From Burkholderiaceae bacterium (lineage in GTDB: Bacteria; Pseudomonadota; Gammaproteobacteria; Burkholderiales; Burkholderiaceae_E), in NCBI GenBank assembly GCA_019635275.1, contig JAHBZV010000013.1, forward strand, positions 1 through 59,473: a DNA stretch of 59,473 bases. The letters are read 5' to 3'. Numbering within the stretch: position 1 is the stretch's first letter; every line of letters starts with the position of its first letter. The notes under the pieces are model-generated. The model was given only the letters and a program-made list of their open reading frames with translations, searched no databases and was not told the DNA's origin. Positions 25,112 through 36,444 of the stretch are shown here, one piece after another. Position numbers and translations under genes: made by a program.

Positions 25112-25193
25112 GCTCGTTCTCCTTGTTGCCAGGGCAGGCCCGGCCGATGTCACGGGCCCGCCCAAGGGTAACCCGCTTTCACCGACGGAGGCG

Positions 25194-25222
25194 GTTTGAA
25201 ATCCCGGACATCGCCCCGACAT
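25194..25222 (+). promoter_or_regulatory. Candidate sigma32 (heat-shock) promoter of grpE
   Basis: GTTTGAAA (25194-25201), 12-base spacer, CCCCGACAT (25214-25222). This resembles the sigma32 pattern CTTGAAA-N11-15-CCCCATNT, with the -10 diverging at two positions. It lies ~70 bases before the grpE start. No CIRCE repeat accompanies it. Confidence 0.55.
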
Positions 25223-25293
25223 AATGCACGCTGGGCGCGGGTCGACGCCGAAGAGTGTACGCAAGTATCTGATTCGAAAAGGAGATCGAGGGG

Positions 25294-25872
25294 ATGAACC
25301 CAGAAAGGCCGGATCGGCCGGAAGACCGGATTCCCGCCGCCGATGCCCCGGCGCCGTCCGCGCCTGAAGGCAGCCGGCAAACTGCTGCGCCGGACGAGGC
25401 CGGCGCCGATCCGGTGCAGCGGCTCACCGAGACCGAGGCGAAGCTGGCCGACATGCAGGACCAGTACCTGCGTGCCGTCGCGGAGGTCGAAAACGTTCGC
25501 CGGCGGGCGCAGGAAGAAGTCGCCAAGGCCCACAAGTACGGGATCGAGGCCTTTGCGGAGAGCCTGCTGCCGGTCAAGGACAGCCTCGAGATGGCGCTCA
25601 AGGCCGACGCGCCGAGCCTGGACAACCTGAAAGAGGGGGTCGAGGCGACGCTGCGGCTGCTCGCCTCGGCGTTCGAGAAGAACCGGCTGCTCGAGATCGA
25701 TCCGAAGGGCGAGAAGTTCGACCCCAACCGGCACCAGGCGATCTCCACGGTGCCTGCCGCCGCGACGCAGCCGCCGGTTGCCCCCAACCACGTCGCGCAC
25801 GTGCTGCAGAAGGGCTACCTGATCGGCGACCGGGTGTTGCGCCCCGCCCTCGTCACGGTGGTGCAGGGCTGA
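25294..25872 (+). CDS. grpE: Nucleotide exchange factor GrpE
   Basis: 192 residues: a disordered Pro/Ala/Glu-rich N-terminus (~1-45), a long dimerisation helix ('[30 protein letters not shown]') and the C-terminal beta domain ('[22 protein letters not shown]', '[23 protein letters not shown]'). GrpE releases ADP from DnaK. It has an AAAAGGAG Shine-Dalgarno and is followed by dnaK after 74 bases. Confidence 0.96.
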   Translation: MNPERPDRPEDRIPAADAPAPSAPEGSRQTAAPDEAGADPVQRLTETEAKLADMQDQYLRAVAEVENVRRRAQEEVAKAHKYGIEAFAESLLPVKDSLEMALKADAPSLDNLKEGVEATLRLLASAFEKNRLLEIDPKGEKFDPNRHQAISTVPAAATQPPVAPNHVAHVLQKGYLIGDRVLRPALVTVVQG

Positions 25873-25880
25873 GCCGGCCG

Positions 25881-25906
25881 CTTGAATTCCATTCATCACG
25901 ACATAT
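25881..25906 (+). promoter_or_regulatory. Candidate internal sigma32 promoter before dnaK
   Basis: CTTGAA (25881-25886) exactly matches the sigma32 -35 core and is followed at 12-13 bases by CGACATAT, a poor match to CCCCATNT. If used, it would give dnaK-dnaJ extra transcription independent of grpE. The evidence is weak for the -10 half. Confidence 0.35.
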
Positions 25907-25946
25907 CTGCAAGCCAGACAATCTCCGTCACCGAGGAAGAAGGAAC

Positions 25947-27890
<1,944 letters not shown>

Positions 27891-27939
27891 CGGCCGCATC
27901 GAGTGCTGGGGGCCGGATGCGGCCTCCCGCACGCCGCGA

Positions 27940-28024
27940 GGCCCGGAGCGGGTGTCCGGCGCTCTCCCGACAAAGCGGATATCGGGCCGCGACTCGGGAG
28001 GGCGCCGGACACCCGCTCCGGGCC
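27940..28024 (+). repeat. 31-bp inverted repeat (long hairpin) between dnaK and dnaJ
   Basis: Arm 27940-27970 pairs with 27994-28024 over all 31 positions, with one G-U wobble in RNA. The 23-base loop can pair further (GCGG 27975-27978 with CCGC 27987-27990). It begins ~50 bases after the dnaK stop and ends ~48 bases before the dnaJ start. No U-tract follows, so it is not a standard terminator. Likely roles are mRNA 3' end protection of dnaK with differential dnaJ expression, partial attenuation, or a mobile palindromic repeat of the REP/BIME kind. Confidence 0.85.
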
Positions 28025-28072
28025 GCTCCCCGTTGATGCGATACGAAGCCCATCAGAGACAATCGGCCGACC

Positions 28073-29197
28073 ATGGCAAAGCGTGACTACTACGAAGTCC
28101 TCGGCGTCGCGAAGAACGCGAGCGACGACGACCTGAAGAAGGCGTATCGCAAGCTCGCGATGAAGTACCACCCGGACCGCAATCCGGACAACAAGGACGC
28201 CGAGGAGAAGTTCAAGGAGGTCAAGGAAGCCTACGAGATGCTGACCGACCCGGCCAAGCGCGAGGCCTACGATCGCTTCGGCCACGCCGGCGTCGACCCG
28301 AACGCGGGCTTCCCCGGCGGCGCGGGCGGACAGGGCTTCGGCGGCTTCGCCGACGTGTTCGGCGACATCTTCGGCGACATCTTCGGCGGCCAGCGCGCCG
28401 GCGGCGGCCGCAGCAACGTCTATCGCGGCGCCGACCTGCGCTACGCGATGGAGGTCACGCTCGAGCAGGCGGCCAGCGGCTACACGTCCGAGATCCGCGT
28501 GCCGAGCTGGGACACCTGCGGCACCTGCAGCGGCACCGGCGCGAAGCCGGGCACGAAGCCCAAGGTCTGCCACACCTGCGGCGGGCAGGGCGCCGTGCGC
28601 GTGCAGCAGGGGTTCTTCTCGATCCAGCAGACCTGCCCGACCTGCCATGGCAGCGGCAAGGTGATCCCCGAGCCGTGCACCAGCTGCGAGGGCGTGGGGC
28701 GGGTGAAGAAGAACAAGACCCTCGAGGTGAAGATCCCTGCGGGCATCGACGACGGGATGCGCATCCGCTCGGCCGGCAACGGCGAGCCCGGCATCAACGG
28801 CGGGCCCCCGGGCGACCTCTACGTCGAGATCCACGTCAAGGAGCACCCGGTGTTCCAGCGCGATGGCGACGACCTGCACTGCGAGGTGCCGATCGGCATC
28901 ACGACCGCCGCGCTCGGCGGCACGGTGCAGATCCCGACACTGGCCGGCCGTGCGGAGATCGACCTCCCCGAGGGCACGCAGTCGGGCAAGCAGTTCCGGC
29001 TGCGCGGCAAGGGCATCAAGGGAATCCGTTCGAGCTATCCGGGCGACCTGTACGCGCACGTGGTCGTCGAGACGCCGGTGAGGCTGACCGACAAGCAGAA
29101 GCAGCTGCTGCGCGAACTCGAGGCGTCGCTGAAGGATCCGAAGCACAGCCCGCAGACGAAGGGCTGGATGGACCGCGTGAAGGACTTCTTCCAGTGA
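28073..29197 (+). CDS. dnaJ: Chaperone DnaJ (Hsp40)
   Basis: 374 residues: J domain (1-70) with the HPD motif in '[17 protein letters not shown]', a Gly/Phe-rich linker ('[19 protein letters not shown]'), a zinc-binding region with four CxxCxGxG repeats ([32 protein letters not shown]), then the C-terminal substrate domains. It stimulates DnaK ATPase and delivers substrates. Its stop overlaps the GTG start of the next gene. The long hairpin upstream may separate its expression from dnaK. Confidence 0.97.
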   Translation: MAKRDYYEVLGVAKNASDDDLKKAYRKLAMKYHPDRNPDNKDAEEKFKEVKEAYEMLTDPAKREAYDRFGHAGVDPNAGFPGGAGGQGFGGFADVFGDIFGDIFGGQRAGGGRSNVYRGADLRYAMEVTLEQAASGYTSEIRVPSWDTCGTCSGTGAKPGTKPKVCHTCGGQGAVRVQQGFFSIQQTCPTCHGSGKVIPEPCTSCEGVGRVKKNKTLEVKIPAGIDDGMRIRSAGNGEPGINGGPPGDLYVEIHVKEHPVFQRDGDDLHCEVPIGITTAALGGTVQIPTLAGRAEIDLPEGTQSGKQFRLRGKGIKGIRSSYPGDLYAHVVVETPVRLTDKQKQLLRELEASLKDPKHSPQTKGWMDRVKDFFQ

Positions 29198-30555
29198 AGC
29201 TCACCTTCGCCGGCGCCGCCGACACCGTCACCGGCTCGCGCTACCTGCTCGATTCCGGCGGGCGCCAGGTCCTGCTCGACTGCGGGCTGTTCCAGGGCTT
29301 CAAGAAGCTGCGCGACCGCAACTGGGCCGCGTTTGCGCTGCCGCCGCGCGAGATCGACCGCGTCGTCCTCAGCCACGCGCACCTCGACCACAGTGGCTAC
29401 CTGCCGGCGCTCGTGCGCGACGGCTTCAAGGGGCAGGTCATCGCCACCGAGGCGACGCGCGAACTGTGCGAGATCCTGCTGCGAGACAGCGCGCGGCTGC
29501 AGGAGGAGGAGGCCGAGTTCGCCAACCGGCACGGCTACTCGAAGCACGCCCCGGCGCGGCCCCTGTACACCAGCGAAGACGCCGAGCGCGCGCTCTCGCG
29601 CATCGTCACGGTCGACTTCGACGAGGACTTCGACCTCGGCGACGGGATCGCCGCGCGCTTCCTGCCCGCCGGGCACCTGCTCGGTGCGGCGATCGTGCGG
29701 CTGCAGCGGGGCCACCGCACGCTGGTCTTCAGCGGCGACCTCGGCCGCCCGAACGACCTGGTCATGCAACCGCCGCGCACGGTGGAGTCGGCCGACACGC
29801 TGATCGTCGAGTCGACCTACGGCGACCGCGACCACGCCGACGACGACCCCGAGGCCGTGCTCGGCCGCGTGATCCGCGAGACCGCGGCGCGCGGCGGCAC
29901 GATCCTGATTCCCTCCTTCGCCGTGGGCCGCGCGCAGACGCTGCTCTATGCGCTGTACCGGCTGAAGGAGCGCGACGAGATTCCCGAGATCCCGGTCTTC
30001 CTCGACAGCCCGATGGCGGTCGACGCGACGCGGCTGTACCGCCGGTTCCAGCACGACCATCGGCTCACGCCCGAGCAATGCGCCGGCATGTACCGCGCGG
30101 CTCGATTGATCACGACGCCGGACGAATCGAAGCGGCTGGCCACGCTTCGCGGGCCGCTGATCATCATCTCCGCGAGCGGCATGGCGACCGGCGGCCGGGT
30201 GCTGCACCACCTCAAGCGCATCGTGCCCGACCCGGCGAACCACGTGGTGTTCGCGGGCTTCCAGGCGCCGGGCACGCGCGGCGCGCACCTCGTGGGCGGC
30301 GCGCGCGAGGTGAAGATCCACGGCGACTGGCATCCGGTGCGTGCCGGCGTCACGCAGCTCGACGGGTTCTCGGCGCACGCCGACGGCGACGAGCTGATCG
30401 CCTGGATGCGGGGCTTCCGATCCGCGCCGAAGCAGGTCTACGTCACGCACGGCGAACCCGAGGCGGCCGACCGGCTGCGCGTGCGCATCGAGACCGAGCT
30501 CGGCTGGCACGCGCGAGTGCCCGAGCACCTCGAGAGCGTCGACCTGCCGCTCTGA
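29194..30555 (+). CDS. MBL-fold / beta-CASP nuclease-like hydrolase
   Basis: 453 residues with the metallo-beta-lactamase motif '[15 protein letters not shown]' (HxHxDH at residues 61-66), 'STYGDRDH', the beta-CASP region ('[18 protein letters not shown]', '[20 protein letters not shown]') and '[14 protein letters not shown]'. This is the CPSF/Ysh1-like group (COG1236), whose members are RNA endo/exonucleases or esterases. The GTG start overlaps the dnaJ stop as GTGA (29194-29197), so it is translationally coupled to dnaJ. A link to RNA turnover in heat shock is suggested only by this position. Confidence 0.9.
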   Translation: MKLTFAGAADTVTGSRYLLDSGGRQVLLDCGLFQGFKKLRDRNWAAFALPPREIDRVVLSHAHLDHSGYLPALVRDGFKGQVIATEATRELCEILLRDSARLQEEEAEFANRHGYSKHAPARPLYTSEDAERALSRIVTVDFDEDFDLGDGIAARFLPAGHLLGAAIVRLQRGHRTLVFSGDLGRPNDLVMQPPRTVESADTLIVESTYGDRDHADDDPEAVLGRVIRETAARGGTILIPSFAVGRAQTLLYALYRLKERDEIPEIPVFLDSPMAVDATRLYRRFQHDHRLTPEQCAGMYRAARLITTPDESKRLATLRGPLIIISASGMATGGRVLHHLKRIVPDPANHVVFAGFQAPGTRGAHLVGGAREVKIHGDWHPVRAGVTQLDGFSAHADGDELIAWMRGFRSAPKQVYVTHGEPEAADRLRVRIETELGWHARVPEHLESVDLPL

Positions 30556-30629
30556 AGGGGCGTCGGCCGGCGAGGCACCGATTCCCCCGCGCCGGACTCT
30601 GATGCGCTGAACGCGCGGCGCCGGGCTGC

Positions 30630-30635
30630 TAAAGT
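30630..30635 (+). promoter_or_regulatory. Candidate -10 box of the formate dehydrogenase operon
   Basis: TAAAGT lies 7 bases before the fdsB ATG (30643), with CTGAAC (30607-30612) at 17-base spacing as a weak -35. There is no Shine-Dalgarno sequence. If real, the operon mRNA would be leaderless. Confidence 0.35.
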
Positions 30636-30642
30636 CGGTGCG

Positions 30643-32340
30643 ATGGACGCGAGCGGGTTCCGACGACCGACGGGGTTGCGCAAGGGCCGGCAGGTCGACG
30701 CCGCCGCGCGGGCGCGCGTGCTGCAGTTGCTCGACGGGATCGAGCTGCGGCGCGACCTGCTGATCGAGCACCTTCATCGCATCCAGGATGCCGAGGGCTG
30801 CCTGCCGGCAGGCCTGCTGGCTGCGCTCGCCGACTTGCTGCGGCTGTCGCAGGCCGAGGTGTACGAGGTCGCGACCTTCTACCACCACTTCGACGTGGTC
30901 CGGGAGGACGACGAGCGCCCGCCGTCGCTCACCGTGCGCGTCTGCGACTCGCTGCCGTGCCGGCTGGCTGGCGCCGAGGCGCTGATCGCCTCGCTGCCGA
31001 GGTGGCTCGGCCGCGACGTGCGCGTGCAGCGCGTGCCGTGCGTCGGGCGTTGCGCGCAGGCGCCCGTGGCCGTGGTCGGTCGCCGCCCCGTCGCGCCGGC
31101 CGATCCCGCATCGGTCGAAGCCTGCGTGTCGCGCGGTCCCCACGACTGCCCGGATCCCGCCGCGCAGGACTACGTGGCCTACCGCGCTGCCGGAGGCTAC
31201 CGTCAGCTCGCGCAGCTGCTCGACGGCTCGCGCAGCCGCGAGACGGTGCTCGATGAGCTCGACGCATCGGGCCTGCGCGGCCTGGGTGGCGCCGGGTTTC
31301 CCATCGCGCGCAAGTGGCGCATCGTCGCCCGTCAGGCCGGTCCGCGGCTGATGGTCGTCAACGCCGACGAAGGCGAGCCCGGCACCTTCAAGGACCGGCA
31401 CTGCCTCGAGACCGCGCCGCACCGGATGCTCGAGGGGATGCTGATCGCGGCGAGCGTCGTCGGCTGCGATGCCTGCTACGTCTACCTGCGCGACGAGTAC
31501 GCGGGTGCGCGGGCGCTGCTCGAGCGCGAACTGGCGGCGTTGCGCCGCGACCCGCCGGTGCGCGGGCATGCGCTGCCGCAGGTGCACCTGCGGCGCGGCG
31601 CGGGCGCGTACATCTGCGGCGAGGAGAGCGCGCTGATCGAGTCGGTGGAAGGCAAGCGCGGGATGCCGCGGCTTCGTCCGCCGTACGTGGCCGAAGTCGG
31701 CCTGTTCGGAAGGCCGACGCTCGCGCACAACGTCGAGACGCTGCACTGGCTGCCCGAGATCCTCGAGCGAGGCGCCGCGTGGTTCGCCGGGCACGGGCGG
31801 CGCGGACGTCGCGGCCTGCGTGCGTTCTCGGTGTCCGGGCGCGTGCGCTCGCCCGGCGTCAAGCTCGCGCCGGCCGGCATCAGCGTTCGCGAACTCATCG
31901 ACGAGTTCTGCGACGGCATGCTGCCGGGACACGAACTGTACGCATACCTGCCCGGTGGGGCGTCCGGCGGCATCCTGCCCGCGTCGCTCGCCGGCGAACC
32001 GCTCGACTTCGACACGCTGCAGCCGCACGGGGCCTTCATCGGGTCGGCGGCAGTGATCGTCCTCTCGCAGCACGATCGCGCCGTCGACGCCGCACGCAAC
32101 CTGATGGCCTTCTTCCGCGACGAGTCCTGCGGGCAGTGCACTCCGTGCCGGGCCGGCACGGCGAAGGCCGCGCGCGAGATCGCCAGCGGTGACTGGAACG
32201 TCGCACTGCTGCGCGAGCTGTCGACGACGATGATGGACGCGTCGATCTGCGGTCTCGGCCAGGCGGCGCCGAACCCGGTGCTCTCGGTGCTGCGGCACTT
32301 TGCGCACGAACTCGGTCCGGACGACGCAGGCGAGCGATGA
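30643..32340 (+). CDS. fdsB: Formate dehydrogenase diaphorase subunit, fused gamma-beta (FdsG-FdsB type)
   Basis: 565 residues joining two subunits that are separate in the Cupriavidus-type enzyme. Residues ~20-160 are a NuoE/FdsG-like 2Fe-2S domain ('LRLSQAEVYEVATFYHHFDVV', 'VCDSLPC' and 'VPCVGRC'). Residues ~165-560 are a NuoF/FdsB-like domain with FMN/NADH-site motifs ('GLRGLGGAGFPIARKW', 'VVNADEGEPGTFKDRHCLE', 'RRGAGAYICGEESALIESVEG') and a 4Fe-4S motif 'SCGQCTPCRAGT'. It passes electrons from the FdsA iron-sulfur chain to NAD+. Its stop overlaps the fdsA start (ATGA). A soluble hydrogenase diaphorase is the main alternative, but the fdsA partner argues for formate. Confidence 0.87.
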   Translation: MDASGFRRPTGLRKGRQVDAAARARVLQLLDGIELRRDLLIEHLHRIQDAEGCLPAGLLAALADLLRLSQAEVYEVATFYHHFDVVREDDERPPSLTVRVCDSLPCRLAGAEALIASLPRWLGRDVRVQRVPCVGRCAQAPVAVVGRRPVAPADPASVEACVSRGPHDCPDPAAQDYVAYRAAGGYRQLAQLLDGSRSRETVLDELDASGLRGLGGAGFPIARKWRIVARQAGPRLMVVNADEGEPGTFKDRHCLETAPHRMLEGMLIAASVVGCDACYVYLRDEYAGARALLERELAALRRDPPVRGHALPQVHLRRGAGAYICGEESALIESVEGKRGMPRLRPPYVAEVGLFGRPTLAHNVETLHWLPEILERGAAWFAGHGRRGRRGLRAFSVSGRVRSPGVKLAPAGISVRELIDEFCDGMLPGHELYAYLPGGASGGILPASLAGEPLDFDTLQPHGAFIGSAAVIVLSQHDRAVDAARNLMAFFRDESCGQCTPCRAGTAKAAREIASGDWNVALLRELSTTMMDASICGLGQAAPNPVLSVLRHFAHELGPDDAGER

Positions 32341-35159
32341 GCCCGGTGCACCCGCCGACGACCGAAGTGGCGCAGGCCGGCCCCGCCGGCGCGGCGACCG
32401 TCTTCGAGCTCGACGGGCGGGCCATCGAGGCTCGCGCCGGCGAGTCGATCCTCGCGGCCGCGAAGCGTCACGGCGTCGCGATTCCGCACCTGTGCCATCG
32501 CGACGGCTATCGGCCCGACGGCAACTGCCGAGCCTGCGTCGTCGAGATCGAAGGCGAGCGTGTGCTCGCGCCGTCGTGCTGCCGCGCACCCGCGCCGGGC
32601 ATGAAGGTGCGCACCGAGGGGCGCGCACGTGCGTCGCAGAAGATGGTGGTCGAGCTGCTGCTGGCCGACGCGCCCGAGGCCGATCGCCGCGAAGACTCGG
32701 AGCTGCGCCACTGGGCGCGCGCGCTCGGGGTCGAGGCGTCGCGTTTCGCGCCGCGCGAGCAGCCGGCGCCCGACTTCAGCCACCCGGCGATCGCGGTGCA
32801 ACTCGACGCGTGCATCCAGTGCGGGCGCTGCGTGCGCGCCTGCCGCGAAGAGCAGGTCAACGACGTCATCGGCTACGCGTGGCGAGGCGAGCACGCGAAG
32901 ATCGTCTTCGATTGCGACGACCCGATGGGCGCGTCGAGCTGCGTCGGATGCGGCGAATGCGTGCAGGCCTGCCCGACCGGCGCGCTGATGCCGCGGCTGC
33001 TGGGCGCCGGGGCCGCGCCGGACGGCGATGCTGCGCGGGTGGCGCCGCGCGCTGCGCAGCGCAGGGTCGACTCGCTGTGCCCGTTCTGCGGCGTCGGCTG
33101 CCAGATGACCTACCACGTCTCGGACAACCGCATCCGCTACGTCGAGGGCCGCGACGGCCCCGCCAACCGCGGCAGGCTGTGCGTGAAGGGGCGCTTCGGC
33201 TTCGACTACGCGGCGAACCCCGAGCGCCTCGTCGTGCCGCTGGTGCGCCGGCCCGGCGCCGCGAAGATCGCCGGCACGGGCCGCGTGCCGGCGGACTGGC
33301 GCGAGCAGTTCCGCGAGGCGAGCTGGGACGAGGCGCTCGACCTCGCGGGCGGCGGCCTGGCGCGGATCCGCGACCTGCACGGGCCCTCGTCGCTCGCCGG
33401 ATTCGGCTCGGCCAAGGGGAGCAACGAGGAGGCGTACCTGTTCCAGAAGCTCGTTCGCACCGGCTTCGGGACGAACAATGTCGATCACTGCACGCGCCTG
33501 TGCCACGCGTCGTCGGTCGCCGCGCTGCTCGAAGGCATCGGCTCCGGGGCGGTGTCGAACCCGGTGTCGGACGTCATGAAGGCCGACCTGGTGTTCGTGA
33601 TCGGGGCCAATCCCACCGTGAACCATCCGGTCGCGGCTACCTGGATCAAGAACGCGGTACGGCGCGGCACGCGGCTGGTTCTCGCCGATCCGCGGCGCAC
33701 CGAGCTCGCGCGGCACGCGACGCACGTGCTGCAGTTCCGCTCGGACACCGACGTCGCACTGCTCGACGCGATGCTGCACACGATCATCGCCGAGGGCCTC
33801 GTCGACCGCGACTTCGTCGCCGCGCGGACGGCCGGCTTCGAGGCGCTGCGCGAGGCGGTCGCACCGTACAGCCCCGAAGCGATGGCGCCGGTCTGCGGCA
33901 TCGACGCCGCCACCATTCGCGAAGTGGCGCGCCTGTACGCACGCAGCAAGGCGTCGATGATCTTCTGGGGCATGGGCATCTCGCAGCACGTGCACGGGAC
34001 CGACAACGTCCGCTGCCTGATTGCCCTGGCATTGCTCACCGGCCAGATCGGCCGGCCCGGCACCGGGCTGCATCCGCTGCGCGGGCAGAACAACGTGCAG
34101 GGCGCCTCCGACGCGGGTCTCATCCCGATGATGCTGCCCGACTATCACCGGGTCGGCGACGAGCCGGCGGCGGCCGCGTTCGAGCGGCTGTGGGGGGCGA
34201 GGCTCGACCGACGGCCCGGCCTGACGGTCGTCGAGATCCTGCGGGCCGCCAACGCGCGCGAGATCCGCGGCATGTACATCGTCGGCGAGAACCCGGCGAT
34301 GTCCGACCCCGACCTTCGCCACGCGCGCGAGGCGCTCGGGAAGCTCGACCTGCTGGTCGTGCAGGACATCTTCCCGACCGAGACCGCGGTGCTCGCCGAC
34401 GTCATCCTTCCGGCCAGCGCGTTCCCCGAGAAGACCGGCAGCTTCACCAACACCGACCGCATGGTGCAACTCGCGCGCCAGGCGATCGATCCTCCCGGCC
34501 AGGCGCGTCCGGACCTCTGGATCATCGTCCAGATGGCCCGGCGCCTCGGGCTCGACTGGCGGTACGCGCACCCGCGCGAGGTGTTCGAGGAGATGCGCCA
34601 GGACATGGCCTCGATCCACGGCATCTCGTGGGCCCGGCTCGAGCGCGAGGGCAGCGTCACCTATCCGTGCCCGGACGAGAGCGACCCCGGCCACCCGGTC
34701 GTGTTCGTCGACCGATTCCCCACCGAAGACGGCCGCGCGCGTCTCGAGCACGCGCGGCCCGAGCCGGCCGACGAGCAGCCCGACGCGGACTGGCCGTTCG
34801 TGCTGATCACCGGGCGCCAGCTCGAGCACTGGCACACCGGCGCGATGACGCGGCGCGCGCAGGCGCTCGACGCGATCGAGCCCGAGGCCACCGCCTCGCT
34901 GCACCCGCAAGACCTGCGCCGGCTCGGCCTGCGCCCGGGCGAGCGCGCGGCGATCGCCTCGCGGCGCGGCGAGATCGTGCTGCAGATGCGCGAGGACGAC
35001 GGCGTCGCCCCCGGCAGCGTGTTCGTGCCGTTTGCCTATGCGGAGGCGGCAGCGAACCTGCTCACCAAGCCCACGCTCGATCCGTTCGGGAAGATCCCGG
35101 GCTTCAAGTACTGCGCGGTGCGCGTCAGCCGCCCGACTTCGGCGGCTCGAACTGCCTGA
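32337..35159 (+). CDS. fdsA: NAD-dependent formate dehydrogenase, catalytic alpha subunit
   Basis: 940 residues. N-terminal 2Fe-2S domain (Cys53, 64, 67, 81), a histidine-containing NuoG-like segment, two 4Fe-4S motifs (Cys159/162/165/169 and 202/205/208/212), a further 4Fe-4S site (Cys248/251/255/282) and the molybdenum bis-MGD domain. The Mo ligand is Cys389 followed by His390 in '[11 protein letters not shown]', where some formate dehydrogenases carry selenocysteine. It oxidises formate to CO2 in the cytoplasm. The maturation genes usually linked (fdsC, fdsD) do not follow. The 3' end overlaps the convergent acyl-CoA dehydrogenase gene by 35 bases. Confidence 0.93.
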   Translation: MSPVHPPTTEVAQAGPAGAATVFELDGRAIEARAGESILAAAKRHGVAIPHLCHRDGYRPDGNCRACVVEIEGERVLAPSCCRAPAPGMKVRTEGRARASQKMVVELLLADAPEADRREDSELRHWARALGVEASRFAPREQPAPDFSHPAIAVQLDACIQCGRCVRACREEQVNDVIGYAWRGEHAKIVFDCDDPMGASSCVGCGECVQACPTGALMPRLLGAGAAPDGDAARVAPRAAQRRVDSLCPFCGVGCQMTYHVSDNRIRYVEGRDGPANRGRLCVKGRFGFDYAANPERLVVPLVRRPGAAKIAGTGRVPADWREQFREASWDEALDLAGGGLARIRDLHGPSSLAGFGSAKGSNEEAYLFQKLVRTGFGTNNVDHCTRLCHASSVAALLEGIGSGAVSNPVSDVMKADLVFVIGANPTVNHPVAATWIKNAVRRGTRLVLADPRRTELARHATHVLQFRSDTDVALLDAMLHTIIAEGLVDRDFVAARTAGFEALREAVAPYSPEAMAPVCGIDAATIREVARLYARSKASMIFWGMGISQHVHGTDNVRCLIALALLTGQIGRPGTGLHPLRGQNNVQGASDAGLIPMMLPDYHRVGDEPAAAAFERLWGARLDRRPGLTVVEILRAANAREIRGMYIVGENPAMSDPDLRHAREALGKLDLLVVQDIFPTETAVLADVILPASAFPEKTGSFTNTDRMVQLARQAIDPPGQARPDLWIIVQMARRLGLDWRYAHPREVFEEMRQDMASIHGISWARLEREGSVTYPCPDESDPGHPVVFVDRFPTEDGRARLEHARPEPADEQPDADWPFVLITGRQLEHWHTGAMTRRAQALDAIEPEATASLHPQDLRRLGLRPGERAAIASRRGEIVLQMREDDGVAPGSVFVPFAYAEAAANLLTKPTLDPFGKIPGFKYCAVRVSRPTSAARTA

Positions 35160-36306
35160 GCAGCTCGCGGCCGATGATCAGTTTCTGCACCTCGGTGGCG
35201 CCCTCGTAGATGCGCAGCGGGCGGATCTCGCGATAGAGAAGCTCGACGGCCATGCCCGACTTCACGCCGAGGCCGCCGAAGAGCTGCACTGCCTTGTCGA
35301 TCACCTGCTGCGCGGTCTCGGTCGCGACCATCTTCGCCATCGCGACCTCGCGCGTGCCGCGTTCGCCGAGCCGGTCGCGCACCCACGCGGCCCGATAGGT
35401 GAGCAGCGCGGCGGCGTCGATCCCGGTCGCCATGTCCGCCAGCGCCGCCTGCGTGAGCTGGAAGTCGGCGAGCATCTGACCGAGCATGCGGCGCCGCGTC
35501 GCGCGGCCGAGCGCCTCGTCGAGCGCGCGCCGCGCGAAGCCCAGCGCGGCGGCGGCGACGCTGGTGCGGAAGATGTCGAGGTTGCGCATCGCGATCTTGA
35601 AGCCTTCGCCCGGGGCACCGAGCAACGCGTCGGCCGGGATGCGGCACCCGGAGAAGCGCAGCGTGCCCAGAGGATGGGGCGCCATCACCGGGATGCGATC
35701 GGAGACCTCCAGGCCCGGCGTCGCGGCGTCGACCACGAACGCCGAGATGCCGCGGCTGCCCGGAGCCTCGCCCGTGCGCGCGAAGACACAGTAGAAGTCG
35801 GCGATGCCGGCGTTGGAGATCCAGGTCTTGCAGCCGTCGAGCACCCAGTGCGCGCCGTCGCGCGTCGCGGTCGTCGACAGAGCCGCCACGTCCGAACCGG
35901 CGTCGGGCTCCGACAGGGCGAACGCGGCGAGCTTGCGCCCGGCCACCACGTCGGGCAGGTAGCGGCGCTGCTGCGTTTCGGTGCCGGCCAGGCTGATCGA
36001 GCCGCTGCCCAGCCCCTGCATCGCGAACGCGAAGTCGGCCAGCCCAGAATGCCAGGCCAGCGTCTCGCGCGCCACGCACAGCGAGCGGGTGTCGATCGAG
36101 TCGAACGCGCCGCCCCAGGCCTTGCCGGCGCAATAGCGCAGCCAGCCGTCGCGGCCCAGGTCGGCGACCAGCTGCCGGCAGGCCGCGTCGACGTCGGCCT
36201 CGTGCTCGTCCGAGAGCCGGGCGGCGGCCCACTGCTCGAGCGCGTGCGCCTGTTCGCGATGCGCGTCGTCGAGGAAGGGCCAGGCGTAATGACTGCGGTC
36301 GGGCAT
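35125..36306 (-). CDS. Acyl-CoA dehydrogenase
   Basis: 393-residue FAD enzyme oxidising an acyl-CoA to the 2-enoyl-CoA. Signatures are '[16 protein letters not shown]' (FAD/substrate loop), '[17 protein letters not shown]', '[20 protein letters not shown]', and the catalytic Glu368 in '[11 protein letters not shown]'. Which acyl group is used is unknown. It faces the crotonase gene across a 138-base divergent region holding a palindromic operator inside its own promoter spacer. Its last 35 bases overlap the end of fdsA tail to tail. Confidence 0.92.
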   Translation of the reverse strand: MPDRSHYAWPFLDDAHREQAHALEQWAAARLSDEHEADVDAACRQLVADLGRDGWLRYCAGKAWGGAFDSIDTRSLCVARETLAWHSGLADFAFAMQGLGSGSISLAGTETQQRRYLPDVVAGRKLAAFALSEPDAGSDVAALSTTATRDGAHWVLDGCKTWISNAGIADFYCVFARTGEAPGSRGISAFVVDAATPGLEVSDRIPVMAPHPLGTLRFSGCRIPADALLGAPGEGFKIAMRNLDIFRTSVAAAALGFARRALDEALGRATRRRMLGQMLADFQLTQAALADMATGIDAAALLTYRAAWVRDRLGERGTREVAMAKMVATETAQQVIDKAVQLFGGLGVKSGMAVELLYREIRPLRIYEGATEVQKLIIGRELLRQFEPPKSGG

Positions 36307-36314
36307 GGCGACGC

Positions 36315-36343
36315 TTGATTTCTCCGGGCGATGCGCCTAGGAT
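36315..36343 (+). promoter_or_regulatory. Promoter of the 36445 crotonase gene
   Basis: TTGATT (36315-36320), 17 bases, TAGGAT (36338-36343). Transcription would start near 36350, inside the palindromic operator at 36345-36364, so repressor binding there should block it. Confidence 0.5.
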
Positions 36344-36368
36344 ACTGAATGAGCGTTCATTCAGTCAA
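36339..36368 (-). promoter_or_regulatory. Promoter of the acyl-CoA dehydrogenase gene
   Basis: Minus-strand TTGACT (36368-36363), 18-base spacer, TATCCT (36344-36339). The spacer lies wholly within the palindromic operator, the classic arrangement for repression. It overlaps the opposing promoter. Confidence 0.6.
36345..36364. promoter_or_regulatory. Palindromic operator 1 (TetR-type)
   Basis: CTGAATGAGCGTTCATTCAG: perfect 8-bp inverted repeats around four bases. It overlaps both divergent promoters between the acyl-CoA dehydrogenase and crotonase genes. A second copy of the same motif is at 38024-38043 beyond the TetR gene (37277-37975), which is the obvious candidate to bind both. Confidence 0.75.
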
Positions 36369-36444
36369 GCAGGAACCCCGCTGAATTCCCTGCGCTGCCC
36401 GTCGATCCGCGACCCGGGCGGCGCGACACCCCGGAGATCATCGC

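Noticed and set aside
27901-27910. GAGTGCTGGG resembling a CIRCE half-site after dnaK
   Set aside because: There is no TTAGCACTC partner at the required spacing, and it lies downstream of dnaK.
27911-27924. GGCCG-GATG-CGGCC hairpin as a dnaK terminator
   Set aside because: Only 5 bp, no U-tract, and followed at once by the 31-bp hairpin.
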